Positions 1 through 8,870 of a stretch of DNA of 64,000 bases are shown here, one piece after another. The DNA is from Paenibacillus sediminis. Lineage in GTDB: Bacteria; Bacillota; Bacilli; Paenibacillales; Paenibacillaceae. The stretch lies in the NCBI RefSeq assembly GCF_017873765.1, contig NZ_JAGGKP010000001.1, forward strand, positions 62,001 to 126,000. The letters are read 5' to 3'. Positions within the stretch are counted from its first letter, which is position 1, and the number at the start of each line of letters is the position of its first letter. Below the pieces are notes generated by a model. That model searched no databases, was not told the origin of the DNA, and was given only the letters and a program-made list of their open reading frames with translations. The position numbers and the translations under genes were made by a program.

Positions 1-2
1 CA

Positions 3-110
3 GGAGTTTGTACAACGATCGGTATTTCAGAAAGAGCAGATGCTTCAGCGATACTGCTGGATGCAGATGTTATTATTCAAAACTACTCACAGCTGCAATT
101 GAAGTCTTAA
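3..110 (+). CDS. C-terminal end of a HAD-family phosphatase (beta-phosphoglucomutase-like), cut by the window edge
   Basis: An open frame runs in from the left edge and stops at TAA 108-110. The 35 visible residues (GVCTTIGISERADASAIL, then LLDADVIIQNYSQLQL) match the end of HAD hydrolases of the beta-phosphoglucomutase type, where a Gly-rich strand giving 'G-V-G' is followed by 'A-D-x-V-I-x-x-x-x-x-L-x-L'. The catalytic part lies outside the window, so the substrate cannot be judged. The next gene starts about 50 bases downstream on the same strand. Confidence 0.55.
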   Translation, partial: GVCTTIGISERADASAILLDADVIIQNYSQLQLKS

Positions 111-158
111 AAACTGCGGCAATTGCGTTTGGGTCATTGATGGAGGTGTCAACTTAAC

Positions 159-896
159 GTGCAAAAAATAGAGCTTCTGGCGTCATGGATTAAAGAGTCG
201 AAACGTATTGTCTTTTTTGGGGGAGCAGGTACTTCAACAGAAAGCGGGATACCTGATTTCCGCTCTGCGGCAGGCATTTATCGAACACGTCAACAGTTCC
301 CTTATGCCCCGGAAGAGATGCTTAGCAGATCTTTTTTCGATCATCGTCCAGAAATTTTTTATGAATTCTATCGTTCGAAAATGATTTATCCGAATGCTCG
401 TCCGAATCCAGTTCATTTGCTCTTGGCCAGACTGGAGCGGGAAGGAAAGTTAAAAGCAGTCATTACGCAAAATATTGACGGATTGCATCAAATGGCGGGC
501 AGTGGGCATGTACTTGAGCTTCACGGCTCTATTCATCGTAATTATTGTACAAAATGTCATCGGTATTACAGTCTCGATCATATCCTCCATTCGAAAGAGA
601 CCATCCCGACCTGCGAACAGTGCGGGGCGATCATTAAGCCGGATGTTGTATTATATGGAGAAAATCTGGATGAAGACATCCTGGGTCAAACGATCGAAGT
701 GATTTCTGCAGCTGATTTATTCATTGTCGGAGGAACATCACTTACGGTCCAACCCGCGGCACATTTGATCACTTATTTTCGTGATGAGAGAATGGCTATA
801 TTAAATACCTCACCTACGCCTTACGATCAAAGAGCGAGCCTGCTCATTACCGAACCGATGGGACAAGTGATGGCAGAAGTGGACAAGCTTGTCTAA
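159..896 (+). CDS. srtN: Sir2-family NAD-dependent protein deacylase
   Basis: This 245-aa protein removes acyl groups from protein lysines using NAD+, giving nicotinamide and O-acyl-ADP-ribose, in the cytoplasm. The sequence shows GAGTS (22-26) followed by SGIPDFR, the NAD pocket TQNIDGLH (about 103-110), the catalytic His in LELHGS, and four zinc-type cysteines in two CxxC pairs (YCTKC and TCEQC). The length is normal for the bacterial single-domain class. The start is GTG at 159, placed by the TGGAGG site about 13 bases upstream. No terminator is visible before the aldo/keto reductase gene 93 bases downstream. The symbol follows the Bacillus subtilis sirtuin; cobB would be the enterobacterial name. 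Confidence 0.9.
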   Translation: MQKIELLASWIKESKRIVFFGGAGTSTESGIPDFRSAAGIYRTRQQFPYAPEEMLSRSFFDHRPEIFYEFYRSKMIYPNARPNPVHLLLARLEREGKLKAVITQNIDGLHQMAGSGHVLELHGSIHRNYCTKCHRYYSLDHILHSKETIPTCEQCGAIIKPDVVLYGENLDEDILGQTIEVISAADLFIVGGTSLTVQPAAHLITYFRDERMAILNTSPTPYDQRASLLITEPMGQVMAEVDKLV

Positions 897-989
897 ATAA
901 TTGAAATCGGTTTCTTGCAAACTGACGAGTAATCGATATATGCTAATCCTAAACATGAAAGTAGGCAAAGAAAGGCAGGGGATAGGAAA

Positions 990-1994
990 ATGGCTTACAT
1001 ACCAGCAGATCATCGCTACGAGGGTATGAAATATAACCGCGTTGGTCGATCAGGACTTAAGCTGCCGGCTATATCGCTTGGACTATGGCACAATTTCGGC
1101 GGCATTAACCCGGCCGAGAACAGCCGGGAAATGATTCATAAAGCGTTTGACCTTGGGATCACTCATTTTGATCTGGCGAACAACTATGGACCGCCTGCAG
1201 GATCTGCGGAAGAGACATTCGGCAAAATATTAGCTCAAGATCTGAAATCGTACCGTGACGAGCTTGTCATCTCCACAAAAGCAGGTTACTACATGTGGCC
1301 CGGTCCGTATGGCGACTGGGGTTCCCGTAAATATTTAATCTCAAGTCTTGATCAAAGCTTGAAACGGATGGGTGTAGATTACGTAGATATTTTCTACCAT
1401 CATCGGTTTGACCCAGAGACACCGCTTGAAGAAACGATGGCGGCGCTTGATCATATCGTTCGTTCAGGCAAAGCGCTTTATGTTGGGGTATCAAATTATA
1501 AAGCAGAGCAAACAGCTGAAGCTATTCGAATTTTAGAACAATTAGGCACTCCTCTCATCATTCATCAACCGCGATATTCCATGCTAGATCGCTGGATCGA
1601 GAATGGACTTCAAGATGTACTTGAAGAGAATGGGGTCGGCAGCATCGCGTTCTGTCCACTGGAACAAGGTGTGCTCACGAATAAATATTTAAAAGGCATT
1701 CCTGCGGATTCGAGAGCGGCAAGTTCATCCGTATTTTTGACTAAGGATAAAATAACACCTGAAGTACTGCGTAAAATTCACGCACTGAATCAAATTGCTG
1801 CTTCAAGAGGGCAAAGTCTAGCGCAATTAGCGCTTGCTTGGGTTCTGCGCAACGGCAAAGTGACTTCGGCACTTATTGGAGCCAGCCGTGCAAGCCAAAT
1901 TGAGGAGAATGTAGCAGCGCTTAATCAACTGGAGTTTTCACAAGAGGAATTGGATCGAATTGAGAATATCTTGAAAACTGATCATATCGAGTAA
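990..1994 (+). CDS. Aldo/keto reductase of the YghZ / L-glyceraldehyde-3-phosphate reductase type
   Basis: This 334-aa cytoplasmic TIM-barrel NADPH oxidoreductase belongs to the Kv-beta-like AKR14 group. The N-terminus (ADHRYEGMKYNRVGRSGLKL) and the stretch FDLANNYGPPAGSAE are typical of YghZ/Gpr enzymes, which reduce L-glyceraldehyde-3-phosphate, methylglyoxal and similar small aldehydes. The AKR tetrad is recognisable as Asp/Tyr in FDLANNYG, Lys in STKAGYYMW and His in DIFYHHRFD. A G-rich site (AGGGGATAGGAAA) precedes the ATG. A weak promoter (TTGCAA, 18-base spacer, TATGCT) lies at 915-944. The true substrate is not determinable here. Confidence 0.88.
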   Translation: MAYIPADHRYEGMKYNRVGRSGLKLPAISLGLWHNFGGINPAENSREMIHKAFDLGITHFDLANNYGPPAGSAEETFGKILAQDLKSYRDELVISTKAGYYMWPGPYGDWGSRKYLISSLDQSLKRMGVDYVDIFYHHRFDPETPLEETMAALDHIVRSGKALYVGVSNYKAEQTAEAIRILEQLGTPLIIHQPRYSMLDRWIENGLQDVLEENGVGSIAFCPLEQGVLTNKYLKGIPADSRAASSSVFLTKDKITPEVLRKIHALNQIAASRGQSLAQLALAWVLRNGKVTSALIGASRASQIEENVAALNQLEFSQEELDRIENILKTDHIE

Positions 1995-2006
1995 AAGTAT
2001 TTAATA

Positions 2007-2037
2007 AACCCGCCTTCTACTCATGGAACGGCGGGTT
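2007..2037. terminator. Bidirectional intrinsic terminator
   Basis: AACCCGCC and GGCGGGTT form an 8-bp stem. T-rich tracts lie on the right for the + strand and, by complement, on the left for the - strand. It separates two converging genes and overlaps the last codons of the AraC gene. Confidence 0.8.
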
Positions 2038-2904
2038 TTCTCCGTTATTAGCTTGCTGTATCACGGATTGTCTATATTGACTTGGGGACTGGTCGTAGAA
2101 GCGCCGGAACTGTCTCGAAAAATAAAGCGCATCGGTTATTCCGACAGAAGCGGCAATTTGCTCAATTGATAATTCTGAGCGTTCTCTAAGGAGCCTGCGC
2201 GCTTTATCGATTCGTAGTTTTAAGAGGTATGTGACAGGTGTCATTCCCGTCTCTCTTTTAAATATTCGTGATAAATAGGCTCGATTATACCCAAGACTTT
2301 CACTCATTTGTTCAATCGACACAGGATGAGCATATTGGCTGGACATAAAGTGAATCATCTGCTTTACAGTACGCTGTACAGCCGTTTCAGCGCCGGTGAG
2401 CCGTGTCGTTCTATGGATTGCTTCTTTTGCCTCAGCAAAAATAAGATGGAGATACCCGATTGAAGCCAGACTTGCGCTTTCCTTCCGCTCATAGAAGACT
2501 CGCAATATACTGCTTAAAAAGGCCTGCATCCGGCATTCGCGCCCGGTTCGTGCCACGGGCTCCGATGGGTGAAAGCCTGCACTCTGAACGAGCTCATATG
2601 CCTCATCTCCCGTAAAAGCAACCCAGCGATAGCGCCAAGGATGAACGGGATCTGAAGAGTAGCTGACAAGCTGATCTGGATGAATGAGAAAGCAGTCGCC
2701 TTCATGCAGGTGATACGTATGATGCTCCGTTCGAAACGTACCTTTACCATGCTCGACGTAATGAAGCAGGAAATAATCGTATATTTTCGGACCGAGAACG
2801 TGATTTGGCTTCGTCTGACTTTCGCCTGCGAACAGGACATGAAGCGCATTGCCTTCATAATATACGGGATTTGATGCGACTGAATACGTTTCTGCAGCAA
2901 TCAT
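2017..2904 (-). CDS. AraC-family transcriptional regulator, probable regulator of galactoside/galactose use
   Basis: The N-terminal two thirds form a cupin-like ligand-binding domain (HYVEHGKGTF, HEGDCFLIHPDQ). The C-terminal 100 residues hold two AraC helix-turn-helix motifs (MSESLGYNRAYLSRIFKRETGMTP, and IAASVGITDALYFSRQFRRF with the closing SPSQYR). It is transcribed divergently from galK, so a role as galactose or galactoside sensor is inferred from position. An in-frame ATG at 2922 has no ribosome site; GGTGAC sits at a good distance from the ATG at 2904, which I chose (295 aa). The alternative adds six residues. Confidence 0.85.
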   Translation of the reverse strand: MIAAETYSVASNPVYYEGNALHVLFAGESQTKPNHVLGPKIYDYFLLHYVEHGKGTFRTEHHTYHLHEGDCFLIHPDQLVSYSSDPVHPWRYRWVAFTGDEAYELVQSAGFHPSEPVARTGRECRMQAFLSSILRVFYERKESASLASIGYLHLIFAEAKEAIHRTTRLTGAETAVQRTVKQMIHFMSSQYAHPVSIEQMSESLGYNRAYLSRIFKRETGMTPVTYLLKLRIDKARRLLRERSELSIEQIAASVGITDALYFSRQFRRFYDQSPSQYRQSVIQQANNGENPPFHE

Positions 2905-2989
2905 AATTGTGTCACCGTCCATTTATCTACTTTTATTTCATTTTAATCGAAAAGGTCACATTTATCCATGTGAAACACACAACAATGCA

Positions 2990-3018
2990 TTAAGATATAC
3001 AGCGCTTTTTTTTATAAT
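2990..3018 (+). promoter_or_regulatory. Sigma-A-type promoter of galKET
   Basis: TTAAGA (2990-2995), a 17-base spacer and a perfect TATAAT (3013-3018) lie 45 bases before galK, in the divergent gap with the AraC gene. The -35 is weak (4 of 6), which would fit an activated promoter. Confidence 0.55.
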
Positions 3019-3062
3019 GAATACAAGAGTTAATCGAGCTTATAGGATGGAGTGAGACGTCA

Positions 3063-4241
3063 ATGAATTTGGAACAAATCAAACAAAAGTTTATTGAAAA
3101 ATTTGGACATTCCGAGAATGAAATAAAGTTGTTTCATGCACCTGGACGTGTCAATCTCATCGGTGAACATATCGACTATAACGGAGGCTACGTACTCCCT
3201 GCTGCCTTAGAATTTGGCACAACACTTGCGATACGCGAGCGTGCTGACGGACATATTCATTTAGTATCTTCTAATTTTTCATTTGAAACAGCAATCTCTA
3301 GTGATGAAATAGGACGTCACAGAACGGGAGAATGGACAGACTATCCTGTTGGTGTGATGACTGAGCTCAACAATAAAGGTTATCAAGTGAACAAGGGGTA
3401 CGACATGCTGTTTCACGGCGAAATTCCAAACGGTGCTGGATTGTCTTCCTCTGCATCCATCGAAGTAGTTACCGGGTATGCTGTACTTACAATGGAAGGT
3501 CATCGAACGGACACAGTCGAATTATCACTTATTTCTCAGAAGGCTGAAAATCACTTTGTAGGTGTAAACTGCGGCATTATGGATCAATTCGCCGTAGCGA
3601 ACGGTGCTAAAGATCACGCTATTCTGCTTATGTGCGACACACTGGAATATAATCTCGTACCATTTCGTACAGGGTCTTATAAATTGATTATCGGCAACAC
3701 AAATAAACGCCGCGGCTTAGTCGACTCCCAATATAATGAACGTCGCAGTCAGTGCGATCAAGCTCTGTCTATTTTGAAAGAACACGTGTTTGATCTAAAA
3801 TATTTGGCTCAGCTCACACCAGATCAATTTGCATCACTTTCACATTATATCGAAGACGAAACGGTACGCAGCCGTGCAAAACATGTGGTTGAAGAAAATG
3901 CGCGGGTGCTTGCTTCCGTAGAAGCGCTTAAACAGAACGATTTGCAGCAGTTCGGACAGCTTATGAACGCTTCTCATGAATCGCTTCGCGATCTCTATGA
4001 GGTAAGCTGCGAGGAGCTTGATGTTATGGTAGAAGAGGCACGCCGCATCCCTGGAACACTCGGTGCTCGTATGACTGGAGCGGGATTCGGAGGATGTACC
4101 GTTTCACTGGTGCACGAAGATGACGCGGAGCTTTTTGTGCAACAAGTAGGTGAAGCATACAAAGCGCGCACAGGTCTTGAAGGCGAATTTTATGTGTGCA
4201 GCGTGGGTGACGGTGTCAAACAATTGAAGGAGGCCCAATAA
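3063..4241 (+). CDS. galK: Galactokinase
   Basis: This 392-aa GHMP kinase phosphorylates alpha-D-galactose at C1 with ATP, the first step of the Leloir pathway. Visible motifs are the galactokinase signature [16 protein letters not shown] (about 28-43), the GHMP ATP loop [11 protein letters not shown] (about 122-132) and the C-terminal [17 protein letters not shown]. The ribosome site GGATGGAG precedes the ATG. It is the first gene of a tight galK-galE-galT operon, with one base before galE, and lies behind a divergent AraC regulator. Confidence 0.97.
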   Translation: MNLEQIKQKFIEKFGHSENEIKLFHAPGRVNLIGEHIDYNGGYVLPAALEFGTTLAIRERADGHIHLVSSNFSFETAISSDEIGRHRTGEWTDYPVGVMTELNNKGYQVNKGYDMLFHGEIPNGAGLSSSASIEVVTGYAVLTMEGHRTDTVELSLISQKAENHFVGVNCGIMDQFAVANGAKDHAILLMCDTLEYNLVPFRTGSYKLIIGNTNKRRGLVDSQYNERRSQCDQALSILKEHVFDLKYLAQLTPDQFASLSHYIEDETVRSRAKHVVEENARVLASVEALKQNDLQQFGQLMNASHESLRDLYEVSCEELDVMVEEARRIPGTLGARMTGAGFGGCTVSLVHEDDAELFVQQVGEAYKARTGLEGEFYVCSVGDGVKQLKEAQ

Positions 4242-4242
4242 T

Positions 4243-5229
4243 ATGGCAATTCTAGTGACAGGTGGCGCAGGATATATCGGTTCACATACAGTAGCTCAGT
4301 TACTTGCCCGTGGTGAAGAAGTTGTCGTTGTCGACAACTTACAGACGGGACATCGTGGCGCGCTTCTCGGGGGGAAGCTGTATGAAGGAGATTTACGGGA
4401 TAAAATATTCCTGAACAATGTGTTCGCAGAGAACGAAATTGAAGCAGTTATTCACTTTGCCGCGAATTCACTCGTTGGAGAAAGTATGCAAAATCCTGTG
4501 AAATACTATGACAATAACGTATTCGGAACATTGTGTCTGCTTGAGGCGATGAATGAAGCGGGTGTCCGTAAAATCGTCTTCTCATCGACGGCAGCGACGT
4601 ACGGCGAGCCGGAGAAGGTGCCTATTGAAGAGAACGATCGGACGGAACCCACTAATGTGTATGGAGAAACTAAACTCATGATGGAACGGATGATGTCTTG
4701 GTTCGACCGTGTGCTTGGCATTAAGTATGTATCGCTGCGTTATTTCAATGCTGCCGGTGCACACGCTAGCGGTAAAATTGGAGAGGATCATCGTCCTGAA
4801 AGCCACCTTATTCCTCTTGTATTGCAAGCGGCTCTCGGTCAGCGCAGTCACATTTCCGTCTTCGGCGATGACTACGCGACTCCTGATGGAACTTGCATTC
4901 GCGATTACATTCATGTGAGCGATTTGGCCGATGCGCACTTACTCGCAGTCGACTATTTGAAAAAGGGTGGAGACAGCGATGTGTTCAACCTTGGCAACGG
5001 GAAAGGATTTTCCGTGAAGGAAGTGATTGAGACAGCTAAAGAAGTGACAGGCCGTCCTATTCCAGTTGTCATGGAAGCACGGCGTGCAGGTGATCCAGCT
5101 ATTCTAGTTGCTTCTTCTAATAAAGCTCGCACTGTACTCGGCTGGGATCCGAAGTGGGATAAGCTCGAGAGCATTATTAAGTCAGCATGGGATTGGCATC
5201 ATGAGCACCCGCATGGTTATAACGATTAA
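4243..5229 (+). CDS. galE: UDP-glucose 4-epimerase
   Basis: This 328-aa cytoplasmic extended short-chain dehydrogenase interconverts UDP-galactose and UDP-glucose using bound NAD+. It shows the N-terminal Rossmann motif GGAGYIGSH, the catalytic YxxxK in NVYGETKLM (about 147-151), the upstream Ser in FSSTAATYG, and the substrate segment YFNAAGAH. Its ribosome site AAGGAGG is inside the last codons of galK, so translation of the two is probably coupled. Galactose genes on both sides support the epimerase role over other NDP-sugar epimerases. Confidence 0.96.
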   Translation: MAILVTGGAGYIGSHTVAQLLARGEEVVVVDNLQTGHRGALLGGKLYEGDLRDKIFLNNVFAENEIEAVIHFAANSLVGESMQNPVKYYDNNVFGTLCLLEAMNEAGVRKIVFSSTAATYGEPEKVPIEENDRTEPTNVYGETKLMMERMMSWFDRVLGIKYVSLRYFNAAGAHASGKIGEDHRPESHLIPLVLQAALGQRSHISVFGDDYATPDGTCIRDYIHVSDLADAHLLAVDYLKKGGDSDVFNLGNGKGFSVKEVIETAKEVTGRPIPVVMEARRAGDPAILVASSNKARTVLGWDPKWDKLESIIKSAWDWHHEHPHGYND

Positions 5230-5240
5230 GGAGGATGGAG

Positions 5241-6830
5241 ATGAAGACGACAGAAGGCAGAACTGCACCTCAGCAAGAAGCTCTTCATGCCATTGAAAGA
5301 CTTGTCCGTTATGCTTTTGACAAGGGATTGATAGACGAGTCTGATATAGATTACAGCCGAAATCAGTTGTTAGAAATGTTCTCATTTGATGAACCGTACG
5401 AGGGTAAAGTTGATGAGACAGTGCTATATGGGCCACAGACTCTATTAGATGTACTTATTGATTATGGTCATGAGATCGGAATGATTCCGGAAAACACAGA
5501 TACGTATCGCGATTTGCTCGATGCCAAAATAATGGGGCAGCTAGTCGCACGTCCCTCTGAGGTGATTGCATCGTTTCAAGAAACGGCGAAGCAGCAAAGT
5601 ATTGAAGCTGCAACAGATGCATTTTATAAACTATGTGTTGATTCGAACTATATCCGTATGGACCGAGTTTCCAAAAATGTGTACTGGAAGCAGCCGTCTT
5701 CTTACGGACAAATGGAAATGACAATCAACTTGTCTAAACCTGAGAAAAGTCCGAAGGAAATCGCCATGGCGAAATTGATTCCCCCGCCTGTATATCCGAA
5801 ATGTCAGTTATGTCGTGAGAACGTTGGGTATGCTGGACACGTCAATCATCCTGCACGTCAAAATTTACGCGTCATTCCTTTAAGTCTGAATGATGAACCT
5901 TGGTTCTTTCAATATTCGCCGTACGTCTATTATAACGAGCATTGTATTGTGTTCCATCATGACCATGTTCCAATGAAGCTGACGAAGGATACATTTAGAC
6001 GGCTTCTTGCGTTCGTCGATGTATTTCCGCACTATTTCATTGGCTCAAATGCCGACTTGCCCATTGTAGGCGGTTCTATCCTTACCCATGACCACTTCCA
6101 GGGAGGACGCCATACGTTCCCAATTCAGAACGCGCAGGCAGAGGCAGTATTCAGTCATCCATCAGATCAAGACGTAACACTCAGTATCGTCAAATGGCCA
6201 ATGTCTGTGCTGCGCCTTACGAGCCATAATGCTTCTAAGCTGCTGGAAGCAGGAAACAACATCTATGAGGCTTGGAAAGGATATAGCGATCCTGAGGCAG
6301 ACATTTATGCGGCTACGCGGAATGGAGACGAGTTGATACCGCATAATACGTTAACTCCGATCGTTCGCCGTACTTCAGATGGAGGCTATGAAATGGATCT
6401 TGTTCTGCGGAACAACCGTACGAGTGAAGAACATCCTGAAGGTATTTTCCATCCTCACCGTGAGATGCATCATATTAAGAAAGAAAATATTGGCCTCATT
6501 GAAGTGATGGGACTTGCGATATTGCCAGGACGTCTGAAGGATGAGCTTGAGCAAATCCAGAGCATTCTGTGCGGAAATGAGCAGCTTTATAACGAAGTTG
6601 TTATCCATTCAGATCACCCGCTGTATCAGCATGCAGAATGGATTCAGCAGCTCGTGAAGAAGTTCGGAAATGAGCTTACACCCGATGATGCAGGAAGCCT
6701 GCTGAAAAATGAAGTCGGCGAGAAATTCGTGCAAATTTTGGAGCACGCAGGCGTTTATAAACGGACGGAGCAAGGACAGCTTGCTTTCAGACGTTTTGTG
6801 GAAAGTATGGGTTACTCGCTGCAATCATAA
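5241..6830 (+). CDS. galT: Galactose-1-phosphate uridylyltransferase, class 2 (Gram-positive type)
   Basis: It transfers UMP between UDP-glucose and galactose-1-phosphate, closing the Leloir pathway. At about 529 aa it has the length of the Firmicutes class 2 enzymes rather than the 350-aa class 1 form. A His-rich active region is visible at GGSILTHDHFQGGRH (about 274-288), and other motifs include CQLCRENVGYAGHVNHPARQ. An ATG at 5235 touches the AAGGAGG site, while the ATG at 5241 has a six-base spacing; I chose 5241. It is the last gene of galKET, and no strong terminator follows it. Confidence 0.95.
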   Translation: MKTTEGRTAPQQEALHAIERLVRYAFDKGLIDESDIDYSRNQLLEMFSFDEPYEGKVDETVLYGPQTLLDVLIDYGHEIGMIPENTDTYRDLLDAKIMGQLVARPSEVIASFQETAKQQSIEAATDAFYKLCVDSNYIRMDRVSKNVYWKQPSSYGQMEMTINLSKPEKSPKEIAMAKLIPPPVYPKCQLCRENVGYAGHVNHPARQNLRVIPLSLNDEPWFFQYSPYVYYNEHCIVFHHDHVPMKLTKDTFRRLLAFVDVFPHYFIGSNADLPIVGGSILTHDHFQGGRHTFPIQNAQAEAVFSHPSDQDVTLSIVKWPMSVLRLTSHNASKLLEAGNNIYEAWKGYSDPEADIYAATRNGDELIPHNTLTPIVRRTSDGGYEMDLVLRNNRTSEEHPEGIFHPHREMHHIKKENIGLIEVMGLAILPGRLKDELEQIQSILCGNEQLYNEVVIHSDHPLYQHAEWIQQLVKKFGNELTPDDAGSLLKNEVGEKFVQILEHAGVYKRTEQGQLAFRRFVESMGYSLQS

Positions 6831-6913
6831 AAAGTATGACTCTGATCATGGAAATTTAAAAGTGTGTAAATATCCGATAAGGATTGGGCAACTATTTTTA
6901 TCTATAGGCTCAT

Positions 6914-6943
6914 TTGTTTTTGTAAAAGCTGTAGTTGTATAAT
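6914..6943 (+). promoter_or_regulatory. Likely sigma-A promoter of the alcohol dehydrogenase gene
   Basis: A perfect TATAAT (6938-6943) is preceded at 18 bases by TTGTTT. It lies in the 186-base gap between galT and the next gene, 73 bases before its start. The -35 is only a partial match. Confidence 0.45.
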
Positions 6944-7016
6944 GATTAAGCAGATGAATTCTGCTCATTTATACTAGTTATACAATTAACGATTCCGATT
7001 TGGAGGTTACATATCG

Positions 7017-8180
7017 ATGAATTCTTTTGAATTTCACAATCCGACAAGACTTATTTTCGGGAAAGGTCAACTGAAAGCTCTAAAAACCGAAGTTCCTAAA
7101 TACGGCAAAAAAGTGCTTCTTGTATATGGCGGAGGCAGCATTAAACGAGTTGGACTATACGATCAAGTCATCAATTTGCTTAACGAAATCGGCGCAGAGG
7201 TTACTGAACTCGGCGGTGTTGAACCGAACCCTCGTCTATCTACCGTTCATCGCGGCGTGGATTTGTGCAGAACGAATAATATTGAGCTTATTCTTGCTGT
7301 AGGCGGCGGCAGCGTACTTGATTGCTCCAAAGCGATTGCAGTAGGCGCTAAATATGATGGCGACATGTGGGACTTCGTAGAACGCAAAGCCACTCCTCAA
7401 GATGCACTGCCGCTTGGTACCGTGTTAACAATGGCTGCAACGGGGTCTGAAATGAATGGCGGTTCTGTCATTACAAACGAAGTCACACAAGAGAAAATGG
7501 GTTGGGGCAGTCCATTTGCTTTCCCAGCCTTCTCGATTCTTGATCCTGAAAATACATTCTCTCTGCCTAAAGATCAAACGGTGTACGGCATGGTGGATAT
7601 GATGTCTCATGTACTCGAACATTATTTCCATCAAGATCCAAACACGCCTGTTCAAGACGGTTTCTGCGAAACGATATTGCGGACTGTCATTGAGACTGGA
7701 CCGAAATTAATCAACGATTTGCAAAATTATGAGCTGCGTGAAACGATTATGTACTGCGGCACGATGGCGCTTAACGGCGTACTTAGCATGGGTCTTCGCG
7801 GAGACTGGGCTACGCACAATATTGAACATGCGGTATCCGCTGTGTATGACATTCCTCACGGGGGAGGGCTCGCTATTTTGTTCCCGAACTGGATGAAATA
7901 CAATCTCCATGTCGATGTAGCGCGCTTTAAGAAACTGGCGATCAACGTATTTCATGTGGATCCTGCTGGGAAGAGTGATGAACAGGTTGCAGAGGAAGGC
8001 ATTGCGGCGCTTCGCGCTTTCTGGACTTCCATCGGTGCACCAAGCCGCCTAGCTGATTATGATATTGATGACAGCAACATTGAAGTGATGGCCGATAAAG
8101 CGATGCGTTTTGGACCATTCGGCAATTTCCGTAAACTGAACAAAGAAGATGTTATGGAAATTTATCGTTTATCTCTGTAA
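7017..8180 (+). CDS. Iron-containing alcohol dehydrogenase (YugJ/BdhA butanol dehydrogenase type)
   Basis: This 387-aa group III alcohol dehydrogenase uses NAD(P)H and Fe2+ to interconvert short-chain aldehydes and alcohols. Signs are the nucleotide loop [14 protein letters not shown] (about 97-110), the Asp/His metal ligands in [14 protein letters not shown] (about 200-213), and the C-terminal [20 protein letters not shown] (about 266-285). N-terminal [16 protein letters not shown] is typical of the YugJ/YugK clade. TTGGAGG gives a strong ribosome site. It is monocistronic with its own terminator. The physiological alcohol is unknown. Confidence 0.9.
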   Translation: MNSFEFHNPTRLIFGKGQLKALKTEVPKYGKKVLLVYGGGSIKRVGLYDQVINLLNEIGAEVTELGGVEPNPRLSTVHRGVDLCRTNNIELILAVGGGSVLDCSKAIAVGAKYDGDMWDFVERKATPQDALPLGTVLTMAATGSEMNGGSVITNEVTQEKMGWGSPFAFPAFSILDPENTFSLPKDQTVYGMVDMMSHVLEHYFHQDPNTPVQDGFCETILRTVIETGPKLINDLQNYELRETIMYCGTMALNGVLSMGLRGDWATHNIEHAVSAVYDIPHGGGLAILFPNWMKYNLHVDVARFKKLAINVFHVDPAGKSDEQVAEEGIAALRAFWTSIGAPSRLADYDIDDSNIEVMADKAMRFGPFGNFRKLNKEDVMEIYRLSL

Positions 8181-8216
8181 AAATATATATCAAATAGAAT
8201 CAAACTTTGACTTGAT

Positions 8217-8253
8217 AAAAAGCGTCTTACTTGTAAAAGGTAGGCGCTTTTTT
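8217..8253 (+). terminator. Intrinsic terminator after the alcohol dehydrogenase gene
   Basis: AAAAAGCG with an imperfect inner stem pairs with CGCTTTTTT. It ends in a T run and lies 37 bases after the stop codon. Confidence 0.75.
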
Positions 8254-8265
8254 GCATCCAGAAAA

Positions 8266-8291
8266 TGAAACATCATGTAATAAATAACGTA
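8266..8291 (+). promoter_or_regulatory. Sigma-W-type ECF promoter of yuaF-floT
   Basis: TGAAAC (8266-8271) and CGTA (8288-8291) are separated by exactly 16 bases. This is the canonical -35/-10 layout of Bacillus sigma-W promoters. The yuaFGI operon is a known sigma-W target in B. subtilis, so the site and its downstream genes agree. Confidence 0.75.
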
Positions 8292-8336
8292 TTACCCAAT
8301 ATCATAGTCCAGTGGAAAGGAAGGAGGTCTGCATAG

Positions 8337-8870
8337 ATGGAAGCACTGTATTTAGGATGTTTGGCTGGCGGAGTCTTATTCGCCATCGTTACGGTTTTGA
8401 TCGGAGATGTGATCAGTCACGCGCTTGACGGGATTTTTGATTTTCTGTCAATTGACTTTTTTAAACCAGTTATCATAGCCGGAGCCATCACCGTATTCGG
8501 AGGAGCGGGCTTATTGTTAACAAGATACTCTAGCTTAAGCGCTGGAGTGAATATGATAATTTCAATATTATCTGCCATTGCGGTATCGACTCTTATTTAT
8601 TTTGGTTATGTGAAACCGATGGAGAACAGTGAAAACTCAACATCCTTCTCCATAAAAGAGCTGATTGGACATTTGGGCGAAGTCAGTGTGTCCATTCCAG
8701 CTGACGGATACGGTGAAGTAATGGTAACGATCGGAGCAACGAATACGATTCATATAGCTGCCAGTTTCGATAAGTGCAACGTTTCTGCAGGCTCACGTGT
8801 CGTCGTGGTCGATGTGATAGAAGGCATCCTTCACGTTTCAGAACTGGAAGAGAGAGGAGCAGTGATGTAA
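8337..8870 (+). CDS. yuaF: NfeD-like membrane protein YuaF
   Basis: This 177-aa protein partners flotillin in bacterial membrane microdomains and stress protection of the envelope. Three hydrophobic segments (about 5-27, 43-62 and 68-92) are followed by a soluble OB-fold-like NfeD domain (about 105-170; LIGHLGEVSVSIPADGYGEV and GSRVVVVDVIEGILHV). GGAAGGAGG precedes the ATG. It overlaps floT by one base (TAATG), so the two are co-translated. No protease domain is attached, as in NfeD1b/YuaF types. Confidence 0.88.
   Translation: MEALYLGCLAGGVLFAIVTVLIGDVISHALDGIFDFLSIDFFKPVIIAGAITVFGGAGLLLTRYSSLSAGVNMIISILSAIAVSTLIYFGYVKPMENSENSTSFSIKELIGHLGEVSVSIPADGYGEVMVTIGATNTIHIAASFDKCNVSAGSRVVVVDVIEGILHVSELEERGAVM

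Noticed and set aside
2971..2984. cre-like sequence before galK
   Set aside because: The central CG and following T are missing (three mismatches in the core), below what I accept as a cre box.
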